From CAYVQE01 sp964633205 (GTDB lineage Bacteria; Myxococcota; B64-G9): a stretch of DNA of 18,094 nucleotides. Shown here piece after piece: positions 1 to 6,548 of this stretch. The notes below the pieces were generated by a model, which was not told the origin of the DNA, ran no database searches, and was given only the letters and a program-made list of their open reading frames with translations. How positions within the stretch are numbered: the stretch's first letter is position 1; each line of letters begins with the position of its first letter. The position numbers and the translations under genes were made by a program. Location of the stretch: contig CAZWFN010000130.1 of the NCBI GenBank assembly GCA_964633205.1, forward strand, positions 1 through 18,094, in the 5' to 3' direction.

Positions 1-1185
1 GCGGCGCTGTTCTGGATCACGGTGGTCATCGGCGGCCTGTGGATCCTGATCTTCCTCAGCAATACCAGGGAGCTGCGGCGGACTCCGCGGCTGCGGCCGC
101 GGCCGGTGGGGGGCATCGCGCGGCTGCCCAGCGTGTCGATCCTGGTGCCGGCGCGCGACGAAGAGGCCAACATCCGCCGCTGCCTGCGCTCGCTGATGGA
201 TCTGGTGCACCCGGATCTGGAGATCATCGTGATCGATGATCGCTCCAGCGACCAGACCGCCACCATCGTCGGGCGCCTGGCGCGGCTGGATCCGCGCATC
301 CGCCTGATCCGGCTGCAGAGCGAGCCCCCGGCCGGCTGGATGGGCAAGTGCCACGCGCTGCACCAGGGCGTGCTGCAGGGCCGGCCGCGGGGCGAGTGGC
401 TGCTGTTCACCGACGCCGACACCATGCACCACCCCGACTCGCTGGCGGTGGCGCTGCGCGAGGCGCTGGACCACCAGGCTGATTTCTTCACCCTGATCCC
501 GCACTTGGAGGCCTTCAACTTCTGGGAGCGGCTGCTGCAGCCCACGGTGGCCGGCCTGATCGCCATGTTCAACCGCCCCGGCCGCATCAACGACCCCGAG
601 CGGCCGGACGCCTTCGCCAACGGCCAGTACATCCTGATGCACCAGGAGGCCTACCGCTCGGTGGGCGGTCACGAGTCGGTGGCCGGCAAGGTGCTCGAGG
701 ACGTGGAGCTGGCGCGGGTGACCAAGTCGCTGGGGCTGTGGATCCGGCTGGCGGTCGGCGTCGAGCTGTTCCGCACCCGCATGTACCCCGACCTGCGCTC
801 GCTGCTCCGCGGCTGGGGCAAGAACCTGTTCTTGCTGCTGGACTCCCGCCTGTCGCGCGTGCTGGCGGCCACCGCGGCGGCGCTGCTGTTCAGCGTCTGG
901 CCGGCGGCGGCCGGCATCGGGGCGCTGGCCTGTCTGGCCGGCGGCCAGCAGCCGCTGCCGCTGGAGCAGCTGCTGATCGTCACCGGCATCTACGCCGCGG
1001 TGACCGGCATGCAGGCCGGCCTGCGCTGGATGAACCGCTGGTACCCGGTGCTGGCGCCGCTGGCGCCGCTGGCCAACCTGGTGGCGCTGGGCATCCTGTG
1101 GCACTCGACCTGGCTGCACCTGGGCCGCCGGGCGGTGACCTGGAAGGGCCGGGCGGTGGTCGACAGACGGGAGGCGGGCCCATGA
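1..1185 (+). CDS. Membrane glycosyltransferase family 2 (CrtQ/HpnB-like), 5' end outside window
   Basis: The frame is open to the left edge and begins inside a hydrophobic segment, so the true start is probably upstream; a GTG at 22 is the first internal candidate. Numbered from that GTG, a GT-A domain starts with SVSILVPARDEEANIRRCL (37-55), then the nucleotide-binding acid cluster DDRSSD (72-77), GWMGKCHAL (105-113), the metal-binding DAD (131-133), and an acceptor-side ED in VLEDVELA (226-227), followed by RGWGKN (263-268). About three hydrophobic segments follow (roughly 280-365), so it is an inner-membrane enzyme. The GWxGK and late ED motifs resemble carotenoid or hopanoid-associated transferases (CrtQ, HpnB); the acceptor cannot be told from sequence. 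The stop overlaps the start of the next gene by ATGA, indicating translational coupling. Confidence 0.85.
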   Translation, partial: AALFWITVVIGGLWILIFLSNTRELRRTPRLRPRPVGGIARLPSVSILVPARDEEANIRRCLRSLMDLVHPDLEIIVIDDRSSDQTATIVGRLARLDPRIRLIRLQSEPPAGWMGKCHALHQGVLQGRPRGEWLLFTDADTMHHPDSLAVALREALDHQADFFTLIPHLEAFNFWERLLQPTVAGLIAMFNRPGRINDPERPDAFANGQYILMHQEAYRSVGGHESVAGKVLEDVELARVTKSLGLWIRLAVGVELFRTRMYPDLRSLLRGWGKNLFLLLDSRLSRVLAATAAALLFSVWPAAAGIGALACLAGGQQPLPLEQLLIVTGIYAAVTGMQAGLRWMNRWYPVLAPLAPLANLVALGILWHSTWLHLGRRAVTWKGRAVVDRREAGP

Positions 1186-1445
1186 ACGACGATTCCAGCC
1201 TGGCCAAGCAACCGCTGGCCAAGCTGGTGCGCCGGCGCCTGCAGGTGCTGTTCGACGAGCTCGGCTCGAACCACGCGCCCGACCTCTACCGGCGGGTGAT
1301 GGGGGAGGTGGAGCGGGTGCTGATCATCGAGGCGCTGGAGCGGGCCGGCGGCAGCCAGGTACGCGCGGCGCGCATCCTGGGCATCCACCGCAACACGCTG
1401 CGCGGGCGGATGCGCAAGCTGGCCATCGGGCCGCCGGGCAAGTGA
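1182..1445 (+). CDS. Fis-like DNA-binding protein
   Basis: This 87-residue protein lines up with Escherichia coli Fis over nearly its full length: an N-terminal part (PLAKLVRRRLQVLFDEL), then DLYRRVMGEVERVLIIEAL, then the helix-turn-helix GGSQVRAARILGIHRNTLR (56-74) and a basic end. Fis proteins bind DNA as dimers and act in nucleoid structure and transcription. A freestanding Fis domain of this size can also be the remnant of an NtrC-type regulator, but the N-terminal dimerisation region is present. The ATG at 1182 overlaps the stop of the glycosyltransferase (ATGA), so its translation likely depends on that gene. A longer open frame runs further upstream but is a shadow of the transferase gene. 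Confidence 0.85.
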   Translation: MNDDSSLAKQPLAKLVRRRLQVLFDELGSNHAPDLYRRVMGEVERVLIIEALERAGGSQVRAARILGIHRNTLRGRMRKLAIGPPGK

Positions 1446-1541
1446 GCCACCTGCTTGGCCCCAAGCCCTCGCGGCGCCAGACGCACCGCAGCGCCTCGCA
1501 TCGCGCCTCGGCCCGGTGTGAGCGCTTCGGCGGTGCGGCCG

Positions 1542-2417
1542 TCAGGAGCGCAGCTGCTCGAGCTGCTGGGTCAACAGCCGCAGCATGGCGGTGGCCGACT
1601 CGGCGCCGCAGTCGGGGCTGGTGATGGCGGCCGCGGTCAGGGCCACCGGGCCGGTGGTCGAGGCCTCGGCCGACTGCAGCCGGCGGCGGATGCGCTCCAG
1701 CGGCTGCTGCGCCGCGGCGTCCGTGGTCTCGGGCATGATCACCAGAAAGGCGTCGTCCTCCAGCCGGTAGATGCGATCGACCTCCCGCAGTGATTCCTGC
1801 AAGGTGGTCACCACCGCCGCGATCAGCCCGGCCGCCTCGCGCTTGCGCTGCTCGGTGTACAGCCCCTCGTAGCCGTCGACCAGCAGCAGGGCGCAGGACA
1901 GGGGGTGTTGGTAGCGCCGGGCGCGTTCGAACTCGTACTGCAGATCCCAGCGCAGCTGGCGGTAGCCGCCCAGCCGAAACGGCTGCGAGCGATCGCGGGT
2001 CCGGTCGCGGCCGTCCTGTGCACCATCGCCCGTCAGGGCCCGGCGGTCGATGGCGGAGCGGATCCGGCTCTGCAGGTCGAACAGGCGGAAGGGCTTGGTC
2101 ACGTAGTCGTCGGCGCCCAGCTCGATGCCGCGCACCTTGCTGTCCAGATCGTCGACCGCGGTGACCAGGATGATCGGCACCTGCCGGGTGCGCGGGTCGG
2201 CCCGCAGCTCGCGGCAGACCTGGAACCCGTCCTTGCTGCCCATCATGATGTCGAGCAGGATCAAATCGGGCAACTCGGTCCGGGCCGCTCGGATGGCCGC
2301 GCTGCCGTCCTGGGCCACGTCGACCAGGTAGCCGGCGTTCTCGCAGATCTCACGCACCAGCTCCAGGTTGAGCTTGTCGTCGTCCACCACCAGGATTGTC
2401 TGTTTGCGCTCGACCAC
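1542..2417 (-). CDS. Response regulator with degenerate GGDEF-like output domain
   Basis: A 291-residue protein. Residues 6-125 are a complete receiver domain: acid pocket DDD (12-14), phospho-acceptor Asp56 in LILLDIMM, Thr86, and Lys108 in VTKPF. After a short charged linker, residues 150-285 resemble a diguanylate cyclase fold (YEFERARRYQHPLSCALLLVDGY; then LRE-DRIYRL; then an IMPET segment), but the catalytic GG(D/E)EF loop reads LEDDAF (219-224), so cyclase activity is unlikely. It may bind a partner or nucleotide instead. The GTG at 2417 is chosen because a GGGGAG ribosome-binding site lies just upstream; the open frame extends further into dnaB in another frame. It sits 25 bases behind dnaB as the last gene of the minus-strand cluster. 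The sensor kinase is not in the window. Confidence 0.85.
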   Translation of the reverse strand: MVERKQTILVVDDDKLNLELVREICENAGYLVDVAQDGSAAIRAARTELPDLILLDIMMGSKDGFQVCRELRADPRTRQVPIILVTAVDDLDSKVRGIELGADDYVTKPFRLFDLQSRIRSAIDRRALTGDGAQDGRDRTRDRSQPFRLGGYRQLRWDLQYEFERARRYQHPLSCALLLVDGYEGLYTEQRKREAAGLIAAVVTTLQESLREVDRIYRLEDDAFLVIMPETTDAAAQQPLERIRRRLQSAEASTTGPVALTAAAITSPDCGAESATAMLRLLTQQLEQLRS

Positions 2418-2442
2418 GCCTGCTCCCCGGATGCGGGACGCG

Positions 2443-3807
2443 CTAGGGCTCGTCCCGGTCTTCGGCCAGGTTCTCGAACCGGGTGTACTCCTTGGAAAAC
2501 CGCAAGCGGACCGTTCCGGTCGGGCCATTGCGCTGCTTGCCGATGATCACCTCGGCCACGCCCTTGTCGTCGCTGTCCTCGTGGTAGAACTCGTCGCGGT
2601 AGATGAACATGATGACGTCGGCGTCCTGCTCGATGGCGCCGGACTCGCGCAGGTCGGACAGCTGCGGCCGCTTGGACTCGCGGGACTCGACCTTGCGGCT
2701 CAGCTGGCTGAGCGCCAGCACCGGCACCTGCATCTCCTTGGCCAGTCCCTTGAGCCCGCGCGAGATCTCTGAAATCTCCCGCTCGCGGCTATCGAAGCGC
2801 CGGCCGGGCGGCGAGGCCAGCTGCAGGTAATCCATGCACAGCAGCCCCAGCTCCTGGCCGTCCTTGCCGAGCTCGGCCTGCAGCCGGCGCGCCCGGGCCC
2901 GCATCTCCAGCACCCGGATGCCGGGGGTGTCGTCGATGAACAGGGGCGCGTCGCTGAGCAGCCCGGCCGCCCGGGCCAGCCGGCTCCACTCGGCGTCGCC
3001 CAGAAAGCCCTGCCGCAGCGCGTGATAGTCCACCCGGGCTTCGGCGCACAGCAGCCGCATGGCCAGCGACTCCTTGCTCATCTCCAGCGAGAAGAACAGG
3101 GTGGGCACCTTGAAGCGCATGGCCGTGTTCTGGGCCACGTTGAGCGCCAGCGAGGTCTTGCCCATCGACGGCCGGGCGGCCAGGATGACCAGATCCCCGG
3201 CCTGCAGCCCCGAGGTCTTCTGGTCCAGGCTCTTGAACCCGGTGGGCACGCCGGTGTAGAGGTCCTTGCGCTCGTAGAGCTTCTCGATGGTGGCGAAGGA
3301 CTCGCGGATGAGATCCTTGATCGGCACCACCTTGCCCTCGGAACGGCGCTGGACCACATTGAAGATCAGCTGCTCGGCGCTGTTGAGGTAGTCCTCGATG
3401 TTGTCGCTTTCCTGGAAGCCGGCCCGCAGGATCTCCGACGAGGCGTGGATCAGCCGGCGGGCCACCGCCTTGTCGGTCACGATGCGGGCGTAGGTGGCCA
3501 CGTTGGCCAGGCTGGGCACGTTGTCGGTCAGCCCGGCGATGTAGCCGGCGCCGCCGATGCCATCGAGCTGCTTCTTGGCGCTCAGGTTGTCCTCAAGCGT
3601 CAGGTAGTCGATGGCCTCGCCGCGCTCGGCCATCTCCAGCATGCATTCGAAGATCTTGCGGTGGGCGTCGCGGTAGAAGTCCTCGGGCCGGACCGTGTCG
3701 ACCACCTGGTCGAGCACGGCGTTGTCGAGCAGCACCCCGCCGAGCAGCGAGCGTTCGGCTTCCAGGTTCTGCGGCGGCAGGTTGGCGGGGACCGATTCGG
3801 CCTCCAT
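2443..3807 (-). CDS. dnaB: Replicative DNA helicase DnaB
   Basis: A 454-residue hexameric 5'-3' replicative helicase, normal length for the family. The N-terminal primase-interacting domain is residues 10-155 (PPQNLEAERSLLGG at the start). The RecA-like motor contains Walker A ARPSMGKTS (211-219), SLEMS (240-244), Walker B LLCMDYLQL (322-330, Asp326), LSQLSRKVE (369-) and the arginine-finger segment GKQRNGPTGT (423-432). No intein is inserted in the motor domain. The ATG at 3807 is preferred to the GTG two codons upstream because GAGG lies five bases before it. The gene follows rplI after a 66-base gap holding a strong hairpin, and precedes a response regulator by 25 bases. Confidence 0.97.
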   Translation of the reverse strand: MEAESVPANLPPQNLEAERSLLGGVLLDNAVLDQVVDTVRPEDFYRDAHRKIFECMLEMAERGEAIDYLTLEDNLSAKKQLDGIGGAGYIAGLTDNVPSLANVATYARIVTDKAVARRLIHASSEILRAGFQESDNIEDYLNSAEQLIFNVVQRRSEGKVVPIKDLIRESFATIEKLYERKDLYTGVPTGFKSLDQKTSGLQAGDLVILAARPSMGKTSLALNVAQNTAMRFKVPTLFFSLEMSKESLAMRLLCAEARVDYHALRQGFLGDAEWSRLARAAGLLSDAPLFIDDTPGIRVLEMRARARRLQAELGKDGQELGLLCMDYLQLASPPGRRFDSREREISEISRGLKGLAKEMQVPVLALSQLSRKVESRESKRPQLSDLRESGAIEQDADVIMFIYRDEFYHEDSDDKGVAEVIIGKQRNGPTGTVRLRFSKEYTRFENLAEDRDEP

Positions 3808-3826
3808 GGGCACCTCGGCAAGACAA

Positions 3827-3865
3827 CGGCGCCCGCCGCCGCGGGCCGGCGAGCGGCGGGCGCCG
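3827..3865 (-). terminator. 13-bp GC hairpin between rplI and dnaB
   Basis: The two arms CGGCGCCCGCCGC (3827-3839) and GCGGCGGGCGCCG (3853-3865) are perfectly complementary, with a 13-base loop. On the transcribed strand it follows the rplI stop and is followed by a short T-rich run (GTTGTCTTG) just before the dnaB ribosome-binding site. This looks like a partial intrinsic terminator or an mRNA processing/stability stem that would lower dnaB expression relative to the ribosomal protein genes. The T run is interrupted, so full termination is doubtful. Confidence 0.6.
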
Positions 3866-3873
3866 GCCAGAAG

Positions 3874-4317
3874 CTACTTCGCCACCACCCAGACCTTGAG
3901 CTTGCCCCGCACATCCTCGTGCAGGCGCACTTCGACGGTGTAGACCCCGACGCTCTTGATGGGCTCGTCGAGCTCGATCTGCCGGCGCGAGATCTTGACC
4001 CCTTCGTTCTCCAGGGCTTGCTCGATGTCGCGGGCGGTCACCGAACCGAACAGCTTGTCCTGCTCGCCCACCAGCACCGGGATGGTGCAGGAGACCTTGT
4101 TCAGCTTCTCGGCCAGCTGGTTGGCGTTCAGGTAGACCTTCTGCTTGTGCCGTTCCACCATGCGCTTCTGGTGCTCGAGCTGGCGCATGCTCTTGATGCT
4201 GGCCTTGACCGCCAGGCCCTGCGGGATGAGGTAGTTGCGCGCGTAGCCGGGCTTGACCGCCACCAGATCGCCGATCCGGCCCAGATCGGGCACATCCTCG
4301 TGAAGAATGACCTTCAT
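3874..4317 (-). CDS. rplI: 50S ribosomal protein L9
   Basis: A 147-residue protein, matching the usual 147-150. The N-terminal 23S rRNA-binding domain carries the family signature: GRIGDLVAVKPGYARNYLIP (13-32). A long central helix with basic residues (SMRQLEHQKRMVERHKQK) joins it to the C-terminal domain (LFGSVTARDIEQAL, then the end LKVWVVAK). The ATG is preceded by GGAG at eight bases. It lies 16 bases behind rpsR and is followed by the hairpin that separates it from dnaB. Confidence 0.97.
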   Translation of the reverse strand: MKVILHEDVPDLGRIGDLVAVKPGYARNYLIPQGLAVKASIKSMRQLEHQKRMVERHKQKVYLNANQLAEKLNKVSCTIPVLVGEQDKLFGSVTARDIEQALENEGVKISRRQIELDEPIKSVGVYTVEVRLHEDVRGKLKVWVVAK

Positions 4318-4333
4318 GGTGTCGTCTCCGATC

Positions 4334-4576
4334 TCAGATGGTCGAGCTCTTGTACGGCATCAGCGCGATCTGCCGGGCGCGTTTGATGGCGCGGGCCACC
4401 TCGCGCTGGTGGTGCGCGCAGTTGCCCGAGATGCGCCGCGGGATGATCTTGCCCCGCTCGGTGATGAAGCTCTTGAGCGTGTTGGTGTCGCGGTAGTCGA
4501 CCTCCAGCTGCTTGTCGACGCAGAAGCGGCACACCTTGCGCCGCGGGGCCGGCCGCCGCCCTTTTTTCATGGCCAT
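4334..4576 (-). CDS. rpsR: 30S ribosomal protein S18
   Basis: An 80-residue S18 with the conserved core DYRDTNTLKSFITERGKI and PRRISGNCAHHQREVARAIKRARQIALMPY. It keeps CxxC (Cys16, Cys19) and a later Cys53 followed by two His, consistent with a zinc-binding (C+) form of the protein; this last point is inference. The ribosome-binding site AAGGAGG lies inside the last codons of rpsF, and only three bases separate the rpsF stop from this ATG, so the two proteins, which form a heterodimer on 16S rRNA, are probably translationally coupled. Unlike many bacteria, no ssb gene lies between rpsF and rpsR. Confidence 0.96.
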   Translation of the reverse strand: MAMKKGRRPAPRRKVCRFCVDKQLEVDYRDTNTLKSFITERGKIIPRRISGNCAHHQREVARAIKRARQIALMPYKSSTI

Positions 4577-4579
4577 CGT

Positions 4580-5083
4580 CTACTCCTCCTTGCCCGCGTC
4601 GGTCGCCTCGGGACCGGCAGCGTTCGACTCTTCCTCGGCCTTCTCGCGCCGGGCCGCTTCGGCCGCCGCCTTGGCCTCGGCTTCGGCCTCGGCCCGCGCC
4701 TCGGCCTCGGCCCGCGCCCGCGCCTCGGCTTCGGCCCGCGCCCGGTCATCGGCCGCCTGGGCGGCCAGCCGCTTCTCCACGTCCACGTCCTCGGCGACCT
4801 TGATGGTCTGGTAGCGGATGACCGGCTCGATCAGCCGCAGGTTGCGCTCCAGCTCCTGGATGGCCGATGGCTGGGCCAAGAAGGTCAGCTGGACGTAGAC
4901 GCCCTTGGGGTGCTTGGCCACCTCGAAGGCCAGCTTCTTCTTGCCCCAGACGTTGAACCGCAGGATCTCGCCGCCCTGCTTGGTCACCACGTCCGTCAGC
5001 CGCTCCTGGACCTGGCCCAGGATCTCCTCGGCCAAGTCCGGCTTGAGGGCATAGAGGGTCTCGTACTCCCGCATCGCTTGCAT
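4580..5083 (-). CDS. rpsF: 30S ribosomal protein S6 with long Ala/Glu/Arg tail
   Basis: Residues 1-104 are a normal S6: REYETLYALKPDL, then GGEILRFNVWGKKKLAFEVAK (G38-K57, here split around Trp46), HPKGVYVQLTF and RLIEPVIRYQTIKV. Residues 105-167 form an unusual tail built of Ala, Glu and Arg in alternating runs (DDRARAEAEARARAEAEAR and so on), predicted to be one long charged helix, ending in GKEE. Typical S6 proteins end near residue 100-135. The ATG at 5083 is chosen over an upstream in-frame ATG because AAGGAGG lies five bases before it. An 88-base leader upstream holds a candidate S6:S18 regulatory stem. Confidence 0.95.
   Translation of the reverse strand: MQAMREYETLYALKPDLAEEILGQVQERLTDVVTKQGGEILRFNVWGKKKLAFEVAKHPKGVYVQLTFLAQPSAIQELERNLRLIEPVIRYQTIKVAEDVDVEKRLAAQAADDRARAEAEARARAEAEARAEAEAEAKAAAEAARREKAEEESNAAGPEATDAGKEE
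4660..4745. repeat. Low-complexity repeat coding for the S6 tail
   Basis: An imperfect array of short units of the type GCCTCGGC and CGGCCCGC, read on the minus strand as alternating Ala/Glu and Ala/Arg codons. It lies wholly within rpsF. Its codons mix GAG and GAA (seen as CTC and TTC on the plus strand), so the array has diverged at synonymous positions and the protein pattern appears to be under selection rather than a fresh expansion. Confidence 0.7.
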
Positions 5084-5100
5084 GGGAACCTCCTTCTGGG

Positions 5101-5135
5101 TTGCACAGCCCCCGGACACGTCGGCCCGGGAGCAA
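5101..5135 (-). promoter_or_regulatory. Candidate S6:S18 autoregulatory leader stem
   Basis: In the rpsF leader the transcribed strand can fold as an outer stem TTGC/GCAA (5135-5132 with 5104-5101), a bulge on the 3' side, and an inner GC stem TCCCGG/CCGGGG (5131-5126 with 5115-5110). The 10-base loop GCCGACGTGT contains a CCG. S6:S18 complexes are known to bind a CCG-containing stem in rpsF leaders of many bacteria. I have not matched it to a covariance model, so identity is inference. Confidence 0.4.
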
Positions 5136-5171
5136 GGAGATGGGCGATCGGCCCGCAGCGGGTCGCGGGGC

Positions 5172-5834
5172 CTATCGCTCGGGGTTGTTCCGGCCGCTAC
5201 TCGACCGGGGGAAATCCTCCTGCGCGTCTGCCTGCTCGTCCGTCTCCCGGGCGGCCGGCCGCGGCCGGTGCCAGGGGTTGAAGCGGTTCATCGCCGCCTG
5301 CAGCCCGTCGGCCAACCAGACCGTCACCGCATCCGCGGCCCGCTCCTGCAGCCGCGTGTAGGGCTCATGCTCGTGCTCGGCGAACCCGCCCAACACGTGC
5401 TCCCGGGCCGCGGCCTCCGGCGCCGGCCGGCCGACGCCGAGCCGCAGGCGTACGAATTCGGCCGTGCCCAGCTCGGCGATCAGCGACCGGATGCCGCGGT
5501 GGCCGCCGTCGCCGCCGCCGCGCCGGACCTGGATGCGGCCCAGATCCAGGTCGATGTCGTCCTGGAGCACCGCCAGCCGCTCGGCCGGCACGCCGAGCTG
5601 CCGGCAGGCCGGGGCGACCGCCTGGCCGCTGCGGTTCATGTAGGTCAGCGGCCGCAGCAGCCACACCTCACGCTCGGCGATGCGACCGTGGGCCGACTCG
5701 GCTTCGAATCGACCCGGCAGCAGCCGCAGCCCGTGACGCTGGGCCAGACGGTCCACCACGTCATAGCCGGCGTTGTGCCGGCTGTGGCGATAGGCGGCGC
5801 CCGGGTTGCCCAGGCCTGAGATGACAAAGAGCAC
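5172..5834 (-). CDS. pth: Peptidyl-tRNA hydrolase
   Basis: A 220-residue cytosolic enzyme that cleaves the ester bond of peptidyl-tRNA dropped from ribosomes. Key positions match the E. coli numbering closely: GLGNPG with Asn10, catalytic His20 in RHNAG, Asn67 in TYMNRSG, Asp92/93 in QDDIDLDLG, and GGGDGGHRGIRS (106-117). The residue after GGH is Arg rather than the Asn of the E. coli enzyme. The last 25-30 residues are a polar, probably disordered tail. The GTG at 5834 is the only sensible start; no clear ribosome-binding site is seen, and it follows rplY by 20 bases, suggesting coupled translation. Confidence 0.95.
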   Translation of the reverse strand: MLFVISGLGNPGAAYRHSRHNAGYDVVDRLAQRHGLRLLPGRFEAESAHGRIAEREVWLLRPLTYMNRSGQAVAPACRQLGVPAERLAVLQDDIDLDLGRIQVRRGGGDGGHRGIRSLIAELGTAEFVRLRLGVGRPAPEAAAREHVLGGFAEHEHEPYTRLQERAADAVTVWLADGLQAAMNRFNPWHRPRPAARETDEQADAQEDFPRSSSGRNNPER

Positions 5835-5854
5835 GGTGCCGGGTGCGGGCGCGG

Positions 5855-6514
5855 CTACTTGGCCTCGCCCTCGGCGCCGGCTTCGGCCGCCGGGGCCGGT
5901 GCCTCGCCTTCCTCGCCAAGGGCCTCGGCGCCTTCCTCGACCTCGGCTTCCTTCTCCTCTTCGACCGAAGGCGCCACGACCGCGCAGACGGTGAAGTTGT
6001 GATCGTACAGCGGCTCGACGCCGGCGGGCATCTCCAGGTCGGCCACGTGGAACACGTCGCCCACTTCCATCTGGCCCACGTCGAGGTGGATGGCGTCGGG
6101 CAGATCGATCGGCCGGGCCTCGACCATCAACCGCCGCCGGACCACCTGCAGCAGGCCGCCGAGCTTGACCCCGACCGGCTGGCCTTCGAGCACGATGGGC
6201 ACCGTACGTTGGATTTTCGCGTCCTGATCGACCGACAAGAAGTCGACGTGGAGCACAGCGCGCTCCACCGGATGGCGCTGCATCTCCTGGACGAAGACGG
6301 TGCGGTTGTCGGCGCCGTCCAGCCGGATCAGCGAGTTCAGCCCCCGCGGGCCGTGCAGGATGTCCAGCAGCGCCTGGGGATCGATCGCCAAGGGCAGCGG
6401 CTCCTGGGCGCGGCCGTAACAGACCGCCGGCACGCGGCCGGCGGCGCGGGTGCGCCGGGCCGAGCCCTTGCCCCTCTCCGTTCTCTGCTCCACCTTCAAC
6501 ACCGGGATGTCCAT
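5855..6514 (-). CDS. rplY: 50S ribosomal protein L25 (Ctc/TL5 form)
   Basis: A 219-residue long-form L25 that binds 5S rRNA. Residues 1-95 are the L25 domain (VEQRTERGKGSARRTRAAGRVPAVCYG near the start, HVDFLSVD at 89-96). Residues 100-182 are the C-terminal TL5/Ctc beta domain (VPIVLEGQPVGVKLGGLL, then IDLPDAIHLDVGQMEVGD). Residues 184-219 are an acidic, Ala-rich tail (EEEKEAEVEEGAEALGEEGE). The ATG at 6514 has AGGAG seven bases upstream; the open frame extends further but only into prs in another frame. It lies 34 bases behind prs and 20 before pth, the same neighbours as ctc in Bacillus. Confidence 0.95.
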   Translation of the reverse strand: MDIPVLKVEQRTERGKGSARRTRAAGRVPAVCYGRAQEPLPLAIDPQALLDILHGPRGLNSLIRLDGADNRTVFVQEMQRHPVERAVLHVDFLSVDQDAKIQRTVPIVLEGQPVGVKLGGLLQVVRRRLMVEARPIDLPDAIHLDVGQMEVGDVFHVADLEMPAGVEPLYDHNFTVCAVVAPSVEEEKEAEVEEGAEALGEEGEAPAPAAEAGAEGEAK

Positions 6515-6548
6515 TCTTCTACTCCTGAAACCCGCGCGATGCGCCCCA

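Noticed and set aside
1446..1541. Terminator between the convergent Fis-like gene and the response regulator
   Set aside because: Only weak, interrupted complementarity was found; nothing convincing to report in this 96-base gap.
3022..4386. 454-codon plus-strand frame across dnaB and rplI
   Set aside because: Antisense shadow of two certain genes; no recognisable protein features.
4660..4745. Repeat array that might suggest a CRISPR or minisatellite
   Set aside because: Units are very short, imperfect and in frame with rpsF; there are no spacers.
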